Part shown: in pieces, positions 47,160-56,523 of the stretch
Numbering within the stretch: position 1 is the stretch's first letter
How the letters are laid out: each line of letters begins with the position of its first letter
From: Nocardia sp. BMG51109
GTDB lineage: Bacteria > Actinomycetota > Actinomycetes > Mycobacteriales > Mycobacteriaceae
Reading direction: 5' to 3'
DNA: 64,000 bases
NCBI RefSeq assembly: GCF_000526215.1
Contig: NZ_JAFQ01000004.1
Location: 2,046,001-2,110,000, forward strand
Notes under the pieces: generated by a model
What the model was told of the DNA's origin: nothing
The model's input: only the letters and a program-made list of their open reading frames with translations
Database searches by the model: none
Position numbers and translations under genes: made by a program

Positions 47160-49022
47160 CTAAATACCGTGAATCTCCGGCTTACCGTCCCGGACCACCA
47201 TGAATCCGGTCTGGAAGTTCTGCTGGACGCCGCCCGGAACCGGGAACTCGTCGCTGATCGGATAGCCGAGCCGGCCGTTCTCGAAGCCCTGCCGGCCCCA
47301 CGCCTCCATGATCAGACCGTTGCGCACGGCCCAGGCCCCCGACAGCGGGCTCCAGTAGATGGCGCCGCCCTCGAACGCGGTGAACCGGCCGGCATCCTTC
47401 AGCGGCAGCTCTTCGGCGATCGGGAAACCCATCGGCCCGTTCTCGAATCCCAGCTGCGCGTACTTGCCGAGAACAAGCCCCTGCACGCGATGTGCGCCCG
47501 TGGCCCCGCTGAAGTACATCGGGGCGTTCTCGAAGCCCTGCACCACGCCGTCGCGGTTCGGTGTCTTCAGCTCCGGTGCGGTGGGGTAGCCGGCCGGGCC
47601 GTGCTCGAAGCCCTGCGCACCCCACTCCTGCAGGATCGCGCCGCGCACCAGCTGGGCGCCGGTCTGCGGGGTCCAGTACATCGAGCCGTCCCGGAAGGAC
47701 TGGAACCGGCCGCGGCCGTCGGGCAGCGGCTGCTCGTCGGAGGTCGGCAGGCCGAGCGGGCCGCCGGGGCCGGCGGTGGCCTGATAGGTGCCGCCGATGA
47801 AGCCCGCCACCGGATGGGCCCCGTCGGCGGCCGACCAGAACACCCGCCCGCCCTTGAAGTCCTGCGCCGTACCGCCGTTCACCTGGTATTCCGGCGTGAC
47901 GCAGGCGCCCAGCCACGGGTTCGCCTGTGCCACACCGGCGATCGCCCCGTCGGTGCGGCATTCGGTCGCGGTGTTGTCGACGCCGAGCGCGGACGCCGCC
48001 TGCGGCCAGGACTGCCGCATCTCGAAATCCCAGTACGGCCAGGTGTGCGTGCCGGAGGCTCGGTAGTTCACCTGCACCGGGATCGACAGGTCTTCCAGCT
48101 TGGCGATGAAGTTCTGGCTGGTCAGCCGGGACAGGATCTCGAGTCCCATGCCGGCGTAGTTGGTGCTGATCGCGGGGATGTCGCTCGGGTTGTCGTAGGC
48201 GCCGCTGGTGCCGCTGCCGGCCGCGACGTACAGGCTGACGCCCTTCAGCTTGTCCGCCAGCTCGTACGGATCGTGCGCGGCCCACTGCGGATCGCCCGGC
48301 GGGCCCCACATGGCATTGGCGTCGAAGCCGCCGGCATCGCGCATGGCGAACATGATGGCCTGCGGCATGCCGAGCGTGGTGGTGGTGAGGAAGCCGGAGT
48401 ACGAGGCCGCGTGCTTCACCCAGCCCGGATTGCGGCCGGCCAGGAACATCGCGGCCGTCCCGCCCATCGAAAGGCCCTCCACGCCACGCACGTTCGTGGC
48501 CCGCCACTGGCCCTCCAGCAGCGGCGGCAGCTCCTTGGTGAGGAACGTCTCCCACTTGTAGTTCTGGCCGTTGTTCGGCTGCGCCCAGTCGGAGTAGAAG
48601 CTGGACTGGCCGCCGATCGGCAGCACCACGGTCACGTTCTTGTCGGCGAAGAAGTCGACCGCGCCGGCGTCCTTGGTCCAACCGCTCTCGTCGTCGGTGG
48701 CGCGCAATCCGTCGAGCATGTACAGCAGCGGAAACCGCGCGTCCGGCCGGATGTTCCAGTCCCGGGCCAGCAGCAGTTGCACCTGCACCGGGGTACCCAT
48801 CGAGGGCGAATCGATCCACAGCGCGACCCGCCGGTCGCTCAGCCACACCGCCTTCTGCACGTGGGCTCCGGCCGCGGCGGCCGGGGCCACCTCGGGCTGG
48901 GCGGTGGCTGTCGCGGTGGAAAATGCGGTGGAAAATCCCGCGGCGAGCGGCAATACGATGGCGGCGGCCAGCGCCCGCAGCCGCCCGCGACACCGTCGCC
49001 TGTTGTTTGCCACACCTGCCAC
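47160..49022 (-). CDS. Ag85-like esterase with C-terminal LGFP repeats
   Basis: A 620-residue secreted protein. The signal peptide (about 1-42) ends near ATA-QPEV. An Ag85-type mycolyltransferase domain follows (about 50-345): nucleophile Ser185 in GLSMGG, Glu in YAGMGLEIL and His in SGTHTWPYW. About five LGFP repeats (about 380-610; GPLGLPTS, GPAGYPTA, GPMGFPIA, GRLGYPIS) make up the tail. LGFP repeats bind the cell wall, and the same fusion occurs in corynebacterial mycolyltransferases of the PS1/Cop1 type. It should attach mycolates to trehalose or arabinogalactan. GTG 49022 or GTG 49013 is the start; GAGG lies upstream. Confidence 0.9.
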   Translation of the reverse strand: MAGVANNRRRCRGRLRALAAAIVLPLAAGFSTAFSTATATAQPEVAPAAAAGAHVQKAVWLSDRRVALWIDSPSMGTPVQVQLLLARDWNIRPDARFPLLYMLDGLRATDDESGWTKDAGAVDFFADKNVTVVLPIGGQSSFYSDWAQPNNGQNYKWETFLTKELPPLLEGQWRATNVRGVEGLSMGGTAAMFLAGRNPGWVKHAASYSGFLTTTTLGMPQAIMFAMRDAGGFDANAMWGPPGDPQWAAHDPYELADKLKGVSLYVAAGSGTSGAYDNPSDIPAISTNYAGMGLEILSRLTSQNFIAKLEDLSIPVQVNYRASGTHTWPYWDFEMRQSWPQAASALGVDNTATECRTDGAIAGVAQANPWLGACVTPEYQVNGGTAQDFKGGRVFWSAADGAHPVAGFIGGTYQATAGPGGPLGLPTSDEQPLPDGRGRFQSFRDGSMYWTPQTGAQLVRGAILQEWGAQGFEHGPAGYPTAPELKTPNRDGVVQGFENAPMYFSGATGAHRVQGLVLGKYAQLGFENGPMGFPIAEELPLKDAGRFTAFEGGAIYWSPLSGAWAVRNGLIMEAWGRQGFENGRLGYPISDEFPVPGGVQQNFQTGFMVVRDGKPEIHGI

Positions 49023-49290
49023 AGAAGTGTTCTACCTCGCCAAGGGGAGGTAACTGCGCAAGACGCGCGGGAACCTGTCAACTTACCCGGTCGGGTATCG
49101 ATCGAAACCGTACGAATCGCCGCAAAGTCGGCGCCGCTCCCGAATCACCGGGTCGGTTCGCCCTCTCCGCGCACCCGGCCCGCACATTCGCATGTGGCCC
49201 GGCACCGCATCGGCGGCGCGCCACAGCGCACGCGGCATGCTCGGACGAACCTCGGCGGCGGACCCCCGGGAAGACGGGTGCCCGTAAACG

Positions 49291-49328
49291 ACTGGGGCGC
49301 CGCGTGATCACTCACGCGGCGCCCCAGT
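49291..49328 (-). terminator. Very strong hairpin after an Ag85-like gene
   Basis: A perfect 17-bp stem (ACTGGGGCGCCGCGTGA at 49291-49307 with its complement at 49312-49328) and a 4-nt loop, 18 nt downstream of the stop codon of the minus-strand gene ending at 49346. It separates this gene from the LGFP-type esterase. Confidence 0.85.
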
Positions 49329-49345
49329 GGGTGTGCTGTGTCGGG

Positions 49346-50407
49346 TTATCCGGCGTTCAGCGCGGCGAGGATGCCCGGGCGGGCCTTCGCCAGCTCGTCC
49401 TGCCAGTACTGCCACTTGTGCGTTCCCTGGTTCGGGAAGTCGTAGGTGGCCGGGATACCGAGCGAGTTCAGCCGGGACTGGAAGGAGCGCGTGCTCACCA
49501 TCGAGATCGCCTCCAGCGCCATGGCGTTGCCGGTGTTGAACAGGCCGACCGGGGAGGTGTTGTTGTCCGCCGGGCCGGGCAGGCCGTTACCGCAGGAGAT
49601 GAACATCGGCAGGCCGCGCAGCTGGGGCGCGAACACCATCGGATCCTGCCGCAGCCACTGCGGGCTCCACGGCGCCGCCATCGAGTCCACGTTGAACTTG
49701 CCGGCGTCGAGCATCATGACGCGGATGGCCTCGCGCATGCCCGGCGCGTTCCAGTTCAGCGGGCCGGAGAACGCGGCGGCGTACTTGAACTGATCGCGGT
49801 GGAAGGCGGCCAGCCGCAGGGCGGCCGGACCACTCATCGACAGACCGCCGACGGCCCAGTTGTCGCGCGCGACGCCGTAATTGGCGAGGAAGGCGGGGAG
49901 CTCGTCGGTGAGGAAGGTCTCCCACTTGTAGGTGAACTTCTGGCCGTTGGTGTTGCTCGGCGTCGCCCAGTCGGCGTACCAGCTGGACTGGCCGCCGACC
50001 GGCATCACGAGGGTGACGTCGTCGTTGCCGAACTGCTCCTGCGCGTTGGTCTCGAAGGACCAGGCGTTGCGATCCTCGCGGGCGCGCAGGCCGTCGAGCA
50101 TGAGCATCGCGGCGTTACCGCCGTTGCGCGCCCACTGCACCTGCACCTTGACCGGGCCCATGCTCGACGGAACCATCAGTTCCTCTTGGCCGCCGGGCGG
50201 GGTGCGGTGCACCGGGGCCGCCACCGGATTCGCCTGCGCGACCGTCGGAGCTGCCACGGCCGCGGCGATCGGGAGAGCCAGGGCCGCGGCACCCACCGCG
50301 AGAAGTCGTGCGCGCCAACCGAGCCGAGCATTTCGCCGTCCTGGCTGGACTGCCCCCGACGCGAGCGCCGAATCGGACGCCGGCGCGGCGGATCTGCCGA
50401 AACGCAT
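49346..50407 (-). CDS. Ag85-like mycolyltransferase, GLSMSG variant
   Basis: A 353-residue secreted esterase with a long N-terminus and signal peptide (cleavage near AQA-NPVA, about residue 57). Catalytic Ser190 sits in GLSMSG rather than GLSMGG, Glu in MALEAISM and His in QGTHKWQYW, so the triad is complete. Other Ag85 landmarks are present (LMLDGLRA, VMPVGGQSSWYADW, YKWETFLTDELP). It is the most divergent of the shorter copies. ATG 50407 is chosen because the signal peptide follows; AGAGAG is weakly placed upstream. It has its own strong terminator, so it can be expressed separately. Confidence 0.87.
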   Translation of the reverse strand: MRFGRSAAPASDSALASGAVQPGRRNARLGWRARLLAVGAAALALPIAAAVAAPTVAQANPVAAPVHRTPPGGQEELMVPSSMGPVKVQVQWARNGGNAAMLMLDGLRAREDRNAWSFETNAQEQFGNDDVTLVMPVGGQSSWYADWATPSNTNGQKFTYKWETFLTDELPAFLANYGVARDNWAVGGLSMSGPAALRLAAFHRDQFKYAAAFSGPLNWNAPGMREAIRVMMLDAGKFNVDSMAAPWSPQWLRQDPMVFAPQLRGLPMFISCGNGLPGPADNNTSPVGLFNTGNAMALEAISMVSTRSFQSRLNSLGIPATYDFPNQGTHKWQYWQDELAKARPGILAALNAG

Positions 50408-50674
50408 GGATCTTGCTCTCTTTCTGCTGCTGTAGCCTGCTGTTGTAGCTTCACTCCCGCCTCGGTCCCGACCGCCGAGGCGAGGCGGCGCGCCTACGAA
50501 CTGGTCACACTTGCGCTCGCTGGACGATATTCGACCGTCCAACCGTTAGCAAGATGGGACGAACCGCGTGACCGAAATCCGCCCGTGCACCTTTTGTGAT
50601 GGTGCGGAGACTTTATCGCGTCCGGCCGGTGATTGTCGCGCGATACGAAAACCGCACGGCGATCCCCGGTTTCG

Positions 50675-51664
50675 CTAACCGAGGTTGGCGCTCAGATCCG
50701 GCAGCATCTTGTAGACCTGGTCGGTCCAGTAATGCCAGAAGTGCACCCCGACCGGCGGATAGTCGAACACCGCGTTGGCCGCGCCGAGACGGGCCTGGAA
50801 CGCATGGGTGTTCGCGAGCGCGATGGTCTCCAGCCCCTCGGCATTGGTCAGGTGGTAGGCGTCGATCGGGCTGCGCACGGCATCGCGCGGCCCGGGCAGG
50901 CCGTTGCCCGCGGAAATCCACAGCCGAGTGCCGTTCTGGCGCAACAGCGGTGCGGACACCGTCGGATCGTTGCGGGCCCACCGCGGATCCCACGGCGGGC
51001 CCCACATCGCGTCGATATTGAAGCCTCCGGCATCCAGCATTGCCACCCGCAGCGACTCGCGCATGCCCGGCCCCGACGGGTTCAGATATCCGGAATAGGA
51101 AGCCGCGTAGCGGAATTGGTCGGGGTGGTAGGTCGCCAGGGTGAGCGCGGCGCCGCCGCCCATGGACAGGCCGAATATGCCGTTGCCGACCGGGCTGAAG
51201 CCCAGTTGGTCCCGCAGCGCGTCACGCAGCTCGCGGGTCAGGAACGTCTCCCACGCGTACGGGGTCTGCTGGCCGTTGGTATTGCTCGGCGCCGCCCAGT
51301 CGCTGTAGAAGCTGGACTGCCCGCCGACCGGCATCACCACATTGATATTCCACTGCGTCAGCACCCGCGAGATATCGGTGTCGATCTCCCAGCCGGACAG
51401 GTCGTTTCGCGCCCGCAATCCGTCGAGCGCGTACACCACCCGCTGGGTGTTGCCGTCGGCGGCGCGGAAGACCCGGGTCTTCATCCGGCCCATGCCGGAG
51501 TCGACCCAGAAGTCGATGCCGCCCGGATCGAACGACGCCGCCGCCGGACCGGCCGGGCCGGCCACCGTCACCGCGGCCGGAATCACCACCGCCAGTGCCA
51601 TTCCCGCCAGCGCACGGCCGAGGCGGCGATTCCGCCACCGGCGCCCACTCCGCCCAGACCGCAT
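50675..51664 (-). CDS. fbp: Ag85-type mycolyltransferase
   Basis: A 329-residue secreted mycolyltransferase close to the Ag85 A/B/C size. The signal peptide (RRWRNRRLGRALAGMALAVV, then cleavage near AAA-SFDP at about 43) leads the catalytic domain with Ser167 in GLSMGGGAAL, Glu in GLETIALANTHAF and His in GVHFWHYW. The loop before YAWETFL is short (SNTNGQQTP). ATG 51664 starts the basic n-region. It transfers mycolic acid between trehalose monomycolate and acceptors outside the membrane. Confidence 0.92.
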   Translation of the reverse strand: MRSGRSGRRWRNRRLGRALAGMALAVVIPAAVTVAGPAGPAAASFDPGGIDFWVDSGMGRMKTRVFRAADGNTQRVVYALDGLRARNDLSGWEIDTDISRVLTQWNINVVMPVGGQSSFYSDWAAPSNTNGQQTPYAWETFLTRELRDALRDQLGFSPVGNGIFGLSMGGGAALTLATYHPDQFRYAASYSGYLNPSGPGMRESLRVAMLDAGGFNIDAMWGPPWDPRWARNDPTVSAPLLRQNGTRLWISAGNGLPGPRDAVRSPIDAYHLTNAEGLETIALANTHAFQARLGAANAVFDYPPVGVHFWHYWTDQVYKMLPDLSANLG

Positions 51665-51851
51665 CGACCCGACCTTTCGTCCGCGCGGTCAGCGTTGACC
51701 GCAACCCGAGATACCTGACGATCGACACCCGCGCCGAAGGCCTCCGATGGCGAAGGAGGGGTTCCGGCGTTATTCCTCGGAGTCCTCTATAGGCAGGTAT
51801 TCGGGACCGACCTCGGGTGAAACGCCCGTCGAGACCGAATCGTGACCGGCG

Positions 51852-52931
51852 TCAGCCGATATTGGCGGAGAGGTCCGGGATCATCCGGTACGCCTCGTCC
51901 TGCCAGTTGAACCAGTCGTGCACGCCGACCGCCGGGAACGAATAGACCGCGTTCTGCGCGCCCAGCGACATCATCCGGACCTGGAAGGCACGGGTATTGG
52001 CCAGCGCCAGCGTTTCCAGCGGAGCACCCCGGATGATGTGGTCGGCGGCGGCTCCCGGCGGCAGGCCCAGATCCTGCGGCGACGGGACGCCGCTGCCCGC
52101 GGCGATCCACACGCGGGTGTTGTTGGCCACCAAACGCGGTGCGAACACGAACGGATCCATCCGCAGCCACTGCGGGCCCCACGGCGGCGCCATCGAATCG
52201 ACGTTGTAGCCGCCGGCATCGATCATCGCCGCCCGGATCGCCTCCCGCATACCGGGTGCGGAGTTGTTGAGGTAGCCGGAGAAGGAACCGGCGAAGCTGA
52301 ACTGCTCCGGGTGGTAGGCGGCCAGCGTCAGCGCCGCGCTGCCGCCCATGGACAGGCCGAAGACGCCGTTGCGGTCGGCCCGGAAGCCGAGCCGGTCGCG
52401 CAGCGCATCGTGCAGCTGCACGGTGAGGAAGGTCTCCCAGTCGTAGCGGTAGCTCTTACCCGGCCCGTCCAGGAATGTCTCGGTCGCACCCGAACCGGTG
52501 GAGGATCCGGCCCCGGTCGGCCCGGCGCCGAAGAACGAACTCGGCGCGTTCCAGTCGGCGTAGAAGCTGGACTGGCCGCCCACCGGCATCACGACGTTGA
52601 TGTTCCAGTCGGTCAGGACCTGGGAGACGTTGGTCTCGATCTCCCAGCCGCTGATCGTCGGTGTCGCCCGCATGCCGTCGAGAACGTAGACGACGCGATC
52701 GGTGTTGCCGTCCTTGGCACGGAAGACCCGCGACTTGATCGGACCCATCACCGGCGAATCCACCCAGAAGTCGAAGCCCGCCGGATCCAAGGCCGCCGAT
52801 GCGGTCGCGCCGCTGCCCGCCACGGACACCCCCAGGGGAAGCAGCATCGCCAGTGTCATGCCCAGCACCGATCGCCTCAGCCACGAACCACCTGAACCGA
52901 CGGGCTTCGGCTTCCTGCGCGCAAATCGCAT
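51852..52931 (-). CDS. fbp: Ag85-type mycolyltransferase with Ser/Gly-rich insertion
   Basis: A 359-residue secreted mycolyltransferase. The signal peptide ends near ASA-ALDP (about residue 47). Ser194 is in GLSMGGSAAL, Glu in PLETLALANTRAF and His in GVHDWFNW. Between the NAPSSFFG strand and YDWETFL there is an insertion of about 20 residues rich in Gly, Ser and Thr that the copy at 50675 lacks. ATG 52931 has GGAAAGGT upstream. It resembles the next copy (53278) most, suggesting a recent duplication. Confidence 0.92.
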   Translation of the reverse strand: MRFARRKPKPVGSGGSWLRRSVLGMTLAMLLPLGVSVAGSGATASAALDPAGFDFWVDSPVMGPIKSRVFRAKDGNTDRVVYVLDGMRATPTISGWEIETNVSQVLTDWNINVVMPVGGQSSFYADWNAPSSFFGAGPTGAGSSTGSGATETFLDGPGKSYRYDWETFLTVQLHDALRDRLGFRADRNGVFGLSMGGSAALTLAAYHPEQFSFAGSFSGYLNNSAPGMREAIRAAMIDAGGYNVDSMAPPWGPQWLRMDPFVFAPRLVANNTRVWIAAGSGVPSPQDLGLPPGAAADHIIRGAPLETLALANTRAFQVRMMSLGAQNAVYSFPAVGVHDWFNWQDEAYRMIPDLSANIG

Positions 52932-53230
52932 CGAGTTCGACCTTTCCCTCGAGGACCGAGCGCGCACATTCCCTCACCGCGCGTCCCCTGTCCTCACCTT
53001 CGGACAACACAGACAAAACCGTCGGCACGCCGAGCGCGCCGTTGTACTGCTGGTACTGCGTTACGAATCGAGTATCGGCGATCCGGTGTTGCAACAAAGT
53101 GATTCAACTCGGAAATGAGCCAAACAGTGACCTGAGACACAGAATAGCCCTGCAGCGGTTCGAACGGAGCCCACCGACCGTGGTTCAGCAAATATCTGGC
53201 ACAGGGAAAAGACGGTATGGGAAAGACGAA

Positions 53231-53260
53231 GCCCCACGACGGACGGTGCCGTCGTGGGGC
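53231..53260 (-). terminator. Terminator after the first Ag85-type gene
   Basis: A perfect 12-bp stem (GCCCCACGACGG against CCGTCGTGGGGC) with a 6-nt loop. It is 17 nt downstream of the stop codon of the minus-strand gene ending at 53278, so that gene is probably monocistronic or the end of the aftB transcript. Confidence 0.82.
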
Positions 53261-53277
53261 CTCGGGACGATCCGGGA

Positions 53278-54375
53278 TCAGCCGATATTGGCCGACAGAT
53301 CCGGAAGCATCCGGTAGACCTCGGTCTCCCAGTAGCGCCAGTTGTGCACGCCGACGCTCGGGAAGTCGTAGGTGACGTTGCCGGCGCCCAGCGACATCAT
53401 CCGCACCTGGAACGCGCGAGTGTTGGCCAGCGCCAGCGCCTCCAGGCCCATCCCGTTGAGCGTGTTGAAGTTCGGGCCGTCGGTCGGGCCGGGCAGGCCG
53501 CTACCCGCGGAGATCCACAGCCGGGTGTTGTTGGCCTTCAGCCGCGGCGCGAACACGAACGGATCCATCCGCAGCCACTGCGGGCCCCACGGCGGCGCCA
53601 TCGAATCGATGTTGTAGCCACCCGCGTCGATCATCGCCACGCGCAGCGCCTCCCTCATACCAGGCGCGGACACGTTGAGATAACCGGAGTAGGAGCCGGC
53701 GTAGCTGAACTGCTCGGGGTGGTAGGCGGCCAGCGTCAGCGCCGCGCTGCCACCCATGGACAGGCCGAAGACGCCATTGCGGGTGGTGCTGAAGCCCATT
53801 CGATCGCGCAGCGCGTTGCGCAGGTCGCGGGTCAGGAAGGTCTCCCACTCGTAGCGGTAGCTCTTGCCCGGGCCGTCGGCCAGCACCTGGGTCGCGCCGG
53901 AGCCCGAGGCGGATCCGGAGGACGACCCGGAGATCGGCGGCAGGCCGAGGAACGAGCTCGGCGAATTCCAGTCCGCGTAGAAGCTGGACTGACCGCTGAC
54001 CGGCATGACCACGTTGATATTGGCCTTGGTCAGCTCGGCGGCGACGTTCGTGTCGTTTTCCCAGCCGCTGATGTTCTGTTGGGCACGCATACCGTCGAGT
54101 GCGTAGACCACCCGGCTGGTGTTGCCGTCGGCGGCCCGGAACACCCGGCTCTTGATGGGGCCCATGGTCGGTGAGTCGACCCAGAAGTCGATCGCCGCCG
54201 GGTCGAAGGCGGCGTTCGCGGTCCCGGCTCCTGCCACCGACACCCCGAACGGCAGCAACGTCGCCACGGCGACACCCAGGACCGATCGCTTCATCCAACC
54301 GGCCCGGCGCGAGCCTCGCTGCGGCGACGGTCTCCAACGTCTTCCCTGCGCCCAGCGCACAGTCACGGCTCGCAT
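53278..54375 (-). CDS. fbp: Ag85-type mycolyltransferase with Ser/Gly-rich insertion
   Basis: A 365-residue secreted mycolyltransferase. A long basic n-region precedes the signal core; cleavage is near ANA-AFDP (about residue 55). The triad is Ser206 (GLSMGGSAAL), Glu in GLEALALANTRAF and His in GVHNWRYW. A Ser/Gly repeat insertion (SGSSSGSASGSG) precedes YEWETFL, as in the copy at 51852. It is the copy next to aftB, the position of fbpA in mycobacteria. ATG 54375 has GGGAAAGG about 10 nt upstream. Confidence 0.92.
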   Translation of the reverse strand: MRAVTVRWAQGRRWRPSPQRGSRRAGWMKRSVLGVAVATLLPFGVSVAGAGTANAAFDPAAIDFWVDSPTMGPIKSRVFRAADGNTSRVVYALDGMRAQQNISGWENDTNVAAELTKANINVVMPVSGQSSFYADWNSPSSFLGLPPISGSSSGSASGSGATQVLADGPGKSYRYEWETFLTRDLRNALRDRMGFSTTRNGVFGLSMGGSAALTLAAYHPEQFSYAGSYSGYLNVSAPGMREALRVAMIDAGGYNIDSMAPPWGPQWLRMDPFVFAPRLKANNTRLWISAGSGLPGPTDGPNFNTLNGMGLEALALANTRAFQVRMMSLGAGNVTYDFPSVGVHNWRYWETEVYRMLPDLSANIG

Positions 54376-54543
54376 ACTCTGTTCGGCCTTTCCCTTGCGC
54401 GGCCGGCCCGGCCGCTTACCTTCTGCGGATAGCCCGTCGCAACGCATGCCGGCACGCGTCCCCGACGGACGTACTCATGGGAGCCTATCGCTTCGGCGCC
54501 ACTCCGGCGTTACCGAATTGAGACAGAGTGGCATAAACCCCAC

Positions 54544-56523
54544 TCAGTTCGGCGCGGGATCGGGAACCGGATCGACCAGATGGCAGCGCTGGATCTCGTA
54601 CTCGGGCACCCGTTCGAGGCGGTACTTCGCGAAGTCCAGGGACTGAACGATGTTGTGCTTGAACCGCGCTCGGGTGAGCGGGGCGCGATAGGACGCCAGC
54701 AGATCCTGGGTGGCCGGGCAGCTCAGCGCCGTGCGGGCCTGCATCACCCACTTCTCGTCCATGAACGGCGGCATCCACGGATGCTTGTCCACCATGCCGG
54801 TATCGATGAGCACCCAGTCCGGGTAGAGATTCTTGTCGTGGCCGATGCGACCGTCGACGAGCCGATCGGTGTGCGCGGCCAGCGGATACGCCAGGCCCTC
54901 CTGATCGATCACGCGCACGTTCAACGGCGCGTTCATGCTCGTCATGCCCAGGTTCAGGAAGTAGACGGTATGCCCGACGCCGCCGTCCGGTATCGGCAGC
55001 GGCGGCGGTGCGACGTACCACATCATGAACGACGGTGAGTTGATGATCAGCCCGCCGTCCGGGGTGTTGTCGATGGCCTGCACCATCGCGCGCATGCGCG
55101 GGTAGTCCAGATAGTCCTCGGCCCGGATCGGATGATCGTGGCCGCTGTTGAGCACGTAATAGATTCGCTCGTCGACGATGCCGGAGGCGCTGAGCTGGCT
55201 GCCGGAGGTGTTGGCCACGGTGCCGGCGACGAGCCCCGCCCAGATCATCGTGCCCGCCCAGGCCACCAGCGGCAGTGCGAACGACGGCCGCGCCCACCGG
55301 ACCCGGCCGGCGACCCGGTCGGGCAGCCGCACGGGCAGCACCGCGACCGGCAGCAGCAGAATGAACAACTGCGGCAGCAGCATTCGGCCGTGCATGAAGT
55401 CGCCGCCGACCCGGAGGTTGAACGCCACCAGCAGCAGCGCGCCGACGAGCATCAGCGCCACCACCGCGCCGGGGGTACGCAGGCGGCGCTGCCACCGCGG
55501 CAGCCGGCTCGCGGCCTCCCCCTCGGCCATTGCGGGCTGCGAGCGGCGCGAGCGCACGATCCCCAGCGCGAACACCGCCAACACCACCAGCGGCACCCAG
55601 AGGAAATACGGGCCGAGCAGATCCCACAGATAGACGAAGCCCTGCCCCCACTTGGCGCCGCTCGCCTCCTTGGCCACCGCGGTATTCGGATAGGGCAGGC
55701 CGTAGTAGCCCATCCGCCAGATCTGGTAGCAGACCGGTACCGCGCCGCCGACCGCGACCAGCAGCGCCCGGATGCCGATCGGCCGCAGCCGCCGCATCGA
55801 CGGCATCGGGGCGAAGAAGACCAGCAGCAGCACCAGGCCGCCGAGTACGACCATCTCCGGGCGCACCAGCCACGACAGCCCGGCCCAGAACACCAGCCCG
55901 AGATAGCTTGCCGGGCCCGGGTTCTCGGCCCGGCTCCAGCGGATCAGCAGATACCACAGCACGCCCAGCCAGAAGATGACCAGGCAGTTCTCCAGGCCCG
56001 AGGTGGCGTAGTCGCGCGCCGGCGGCACCGCGACGTAGACCAGGGCACCGGCCGGCAACAGCAGCTGGGTGGCCGAGGCGCCGCCCCACAGCCGGGCCGA
56101 ACCCAGCATGGCGAACACGACGGCCAGCAGTGACAGCACCAGCGCCACGGCGAGCACCACGTACTCGAGCCGGGCCTGGGTGATCCAGCTGAAGAACCAG
56201 ACGATGTAGGTCCAGGCGGCGCTGGTGTTGGTCTCCACCCGCTCGCCCACGTTGAACACCGGCCCGTTGCCGGCCAGCAGGTTGCGCACCGTGCGCAACA
56301 CGATCAGGCCGTCGTCGGCTATCCAGCGCCGTTGCCAGGCGCCGGCCGCGAACAGGACCACGGTGAGTACCACCCCACCGGCGAGGGTAGCCCGGGACAA
56401 CTGCACGAAGCGGGAGGCGCCCGCCTCCCGCTCCTGCTCGCCGACCGCCAGCGTGCTGGTCGGCGGACCGTCTTCGCGCTCTTCTCCCGCTACCCTCGCG
56501 TCAGGCGAGATAGACAGCGACAC
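54544..56523 (-). CDS. aftB: Arabinofuranosyltransferase AftB
   Basis: GT-C membrane enzyme (family GT89) that adds the terminal beta-1,2-arabinofuranose residues of arabinan from DPA. The 659 residues include a soluble N-terminus (about 1-45), about ten membrane helices and a C-terminal extracytoplasmic domain from about 430. The first loop has IADDGLIVLRTVRNLLAG and VFNVGERVETNTS, the family signature with the catalytic Asp. GTG 56523 is inside the end of ubiA (23-nt overlap) with GGAG 7 nt upstream, so the genes are tightly coupled. Confidence 0.94.
   Translation of the reverse strand: MSLSISPDARVAGEEREDGPPTSTLAVGEQEREAGASRFVQLSRATLAGGVVLTVVLFAAGAWQRRWIADDGLIVLRTVRNLLAGNGPVFNVGERVETNTSAAWTYIVWFFSWITQARLEYVVLAVALVLSLLAVVFAMLGSARLWGGASATQLLLPAGALVYVAVPPARDYATSGLENCLVIFWLGVLWYLLIRWSRAENPGPASYLGLVFWAGLSWLVRPEMVVLGGLVLLLVFFAPMPSMRRLRPIGIRALLVAVGGAVPVCYQIWRMGYYGLPYPNTAVAKEASGAKWGQGFVYLWDLLGPYFLWVPLVVLAVFALGIVRSRRSQPAMAEGEAASRLPRWQRRLRTPGAVVALMLVGALLLVAFNLRVGGDFMHGRMLLPQLFILLLPVAVLPVRLPDRVAGRVRWARPSFALPLVAWAGTMIWAGLVAGTVANTSGSQLSASGIVDERIYYVLNSGHDHPIRAEDYLDYPRMRAMVQAIDNTPDGGLIINSPSFMMWYVAPPPLPIPDGGVGHTVYFLNLGMTSMNAPLNVRVIDQEGLAYPLAAHTDRLVDGRIGHDKNLYPDWVLIDTGMVDKHPWMPPFMDEKWVMQARTALSCPATQDLLASYRAPLTRARFKHNIVQSLDFAKYRLERVPEYEIQRCHLVDPVPDPAPN

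Noticed and set aside
50459..50481. Seven-bp inverted repeat GCCTCGG / CCGAGGC between two Ag85-like genes
   Set aside because: Short stem far from the stop codon of the preceding gene; could be chance in GC-rich DNA.
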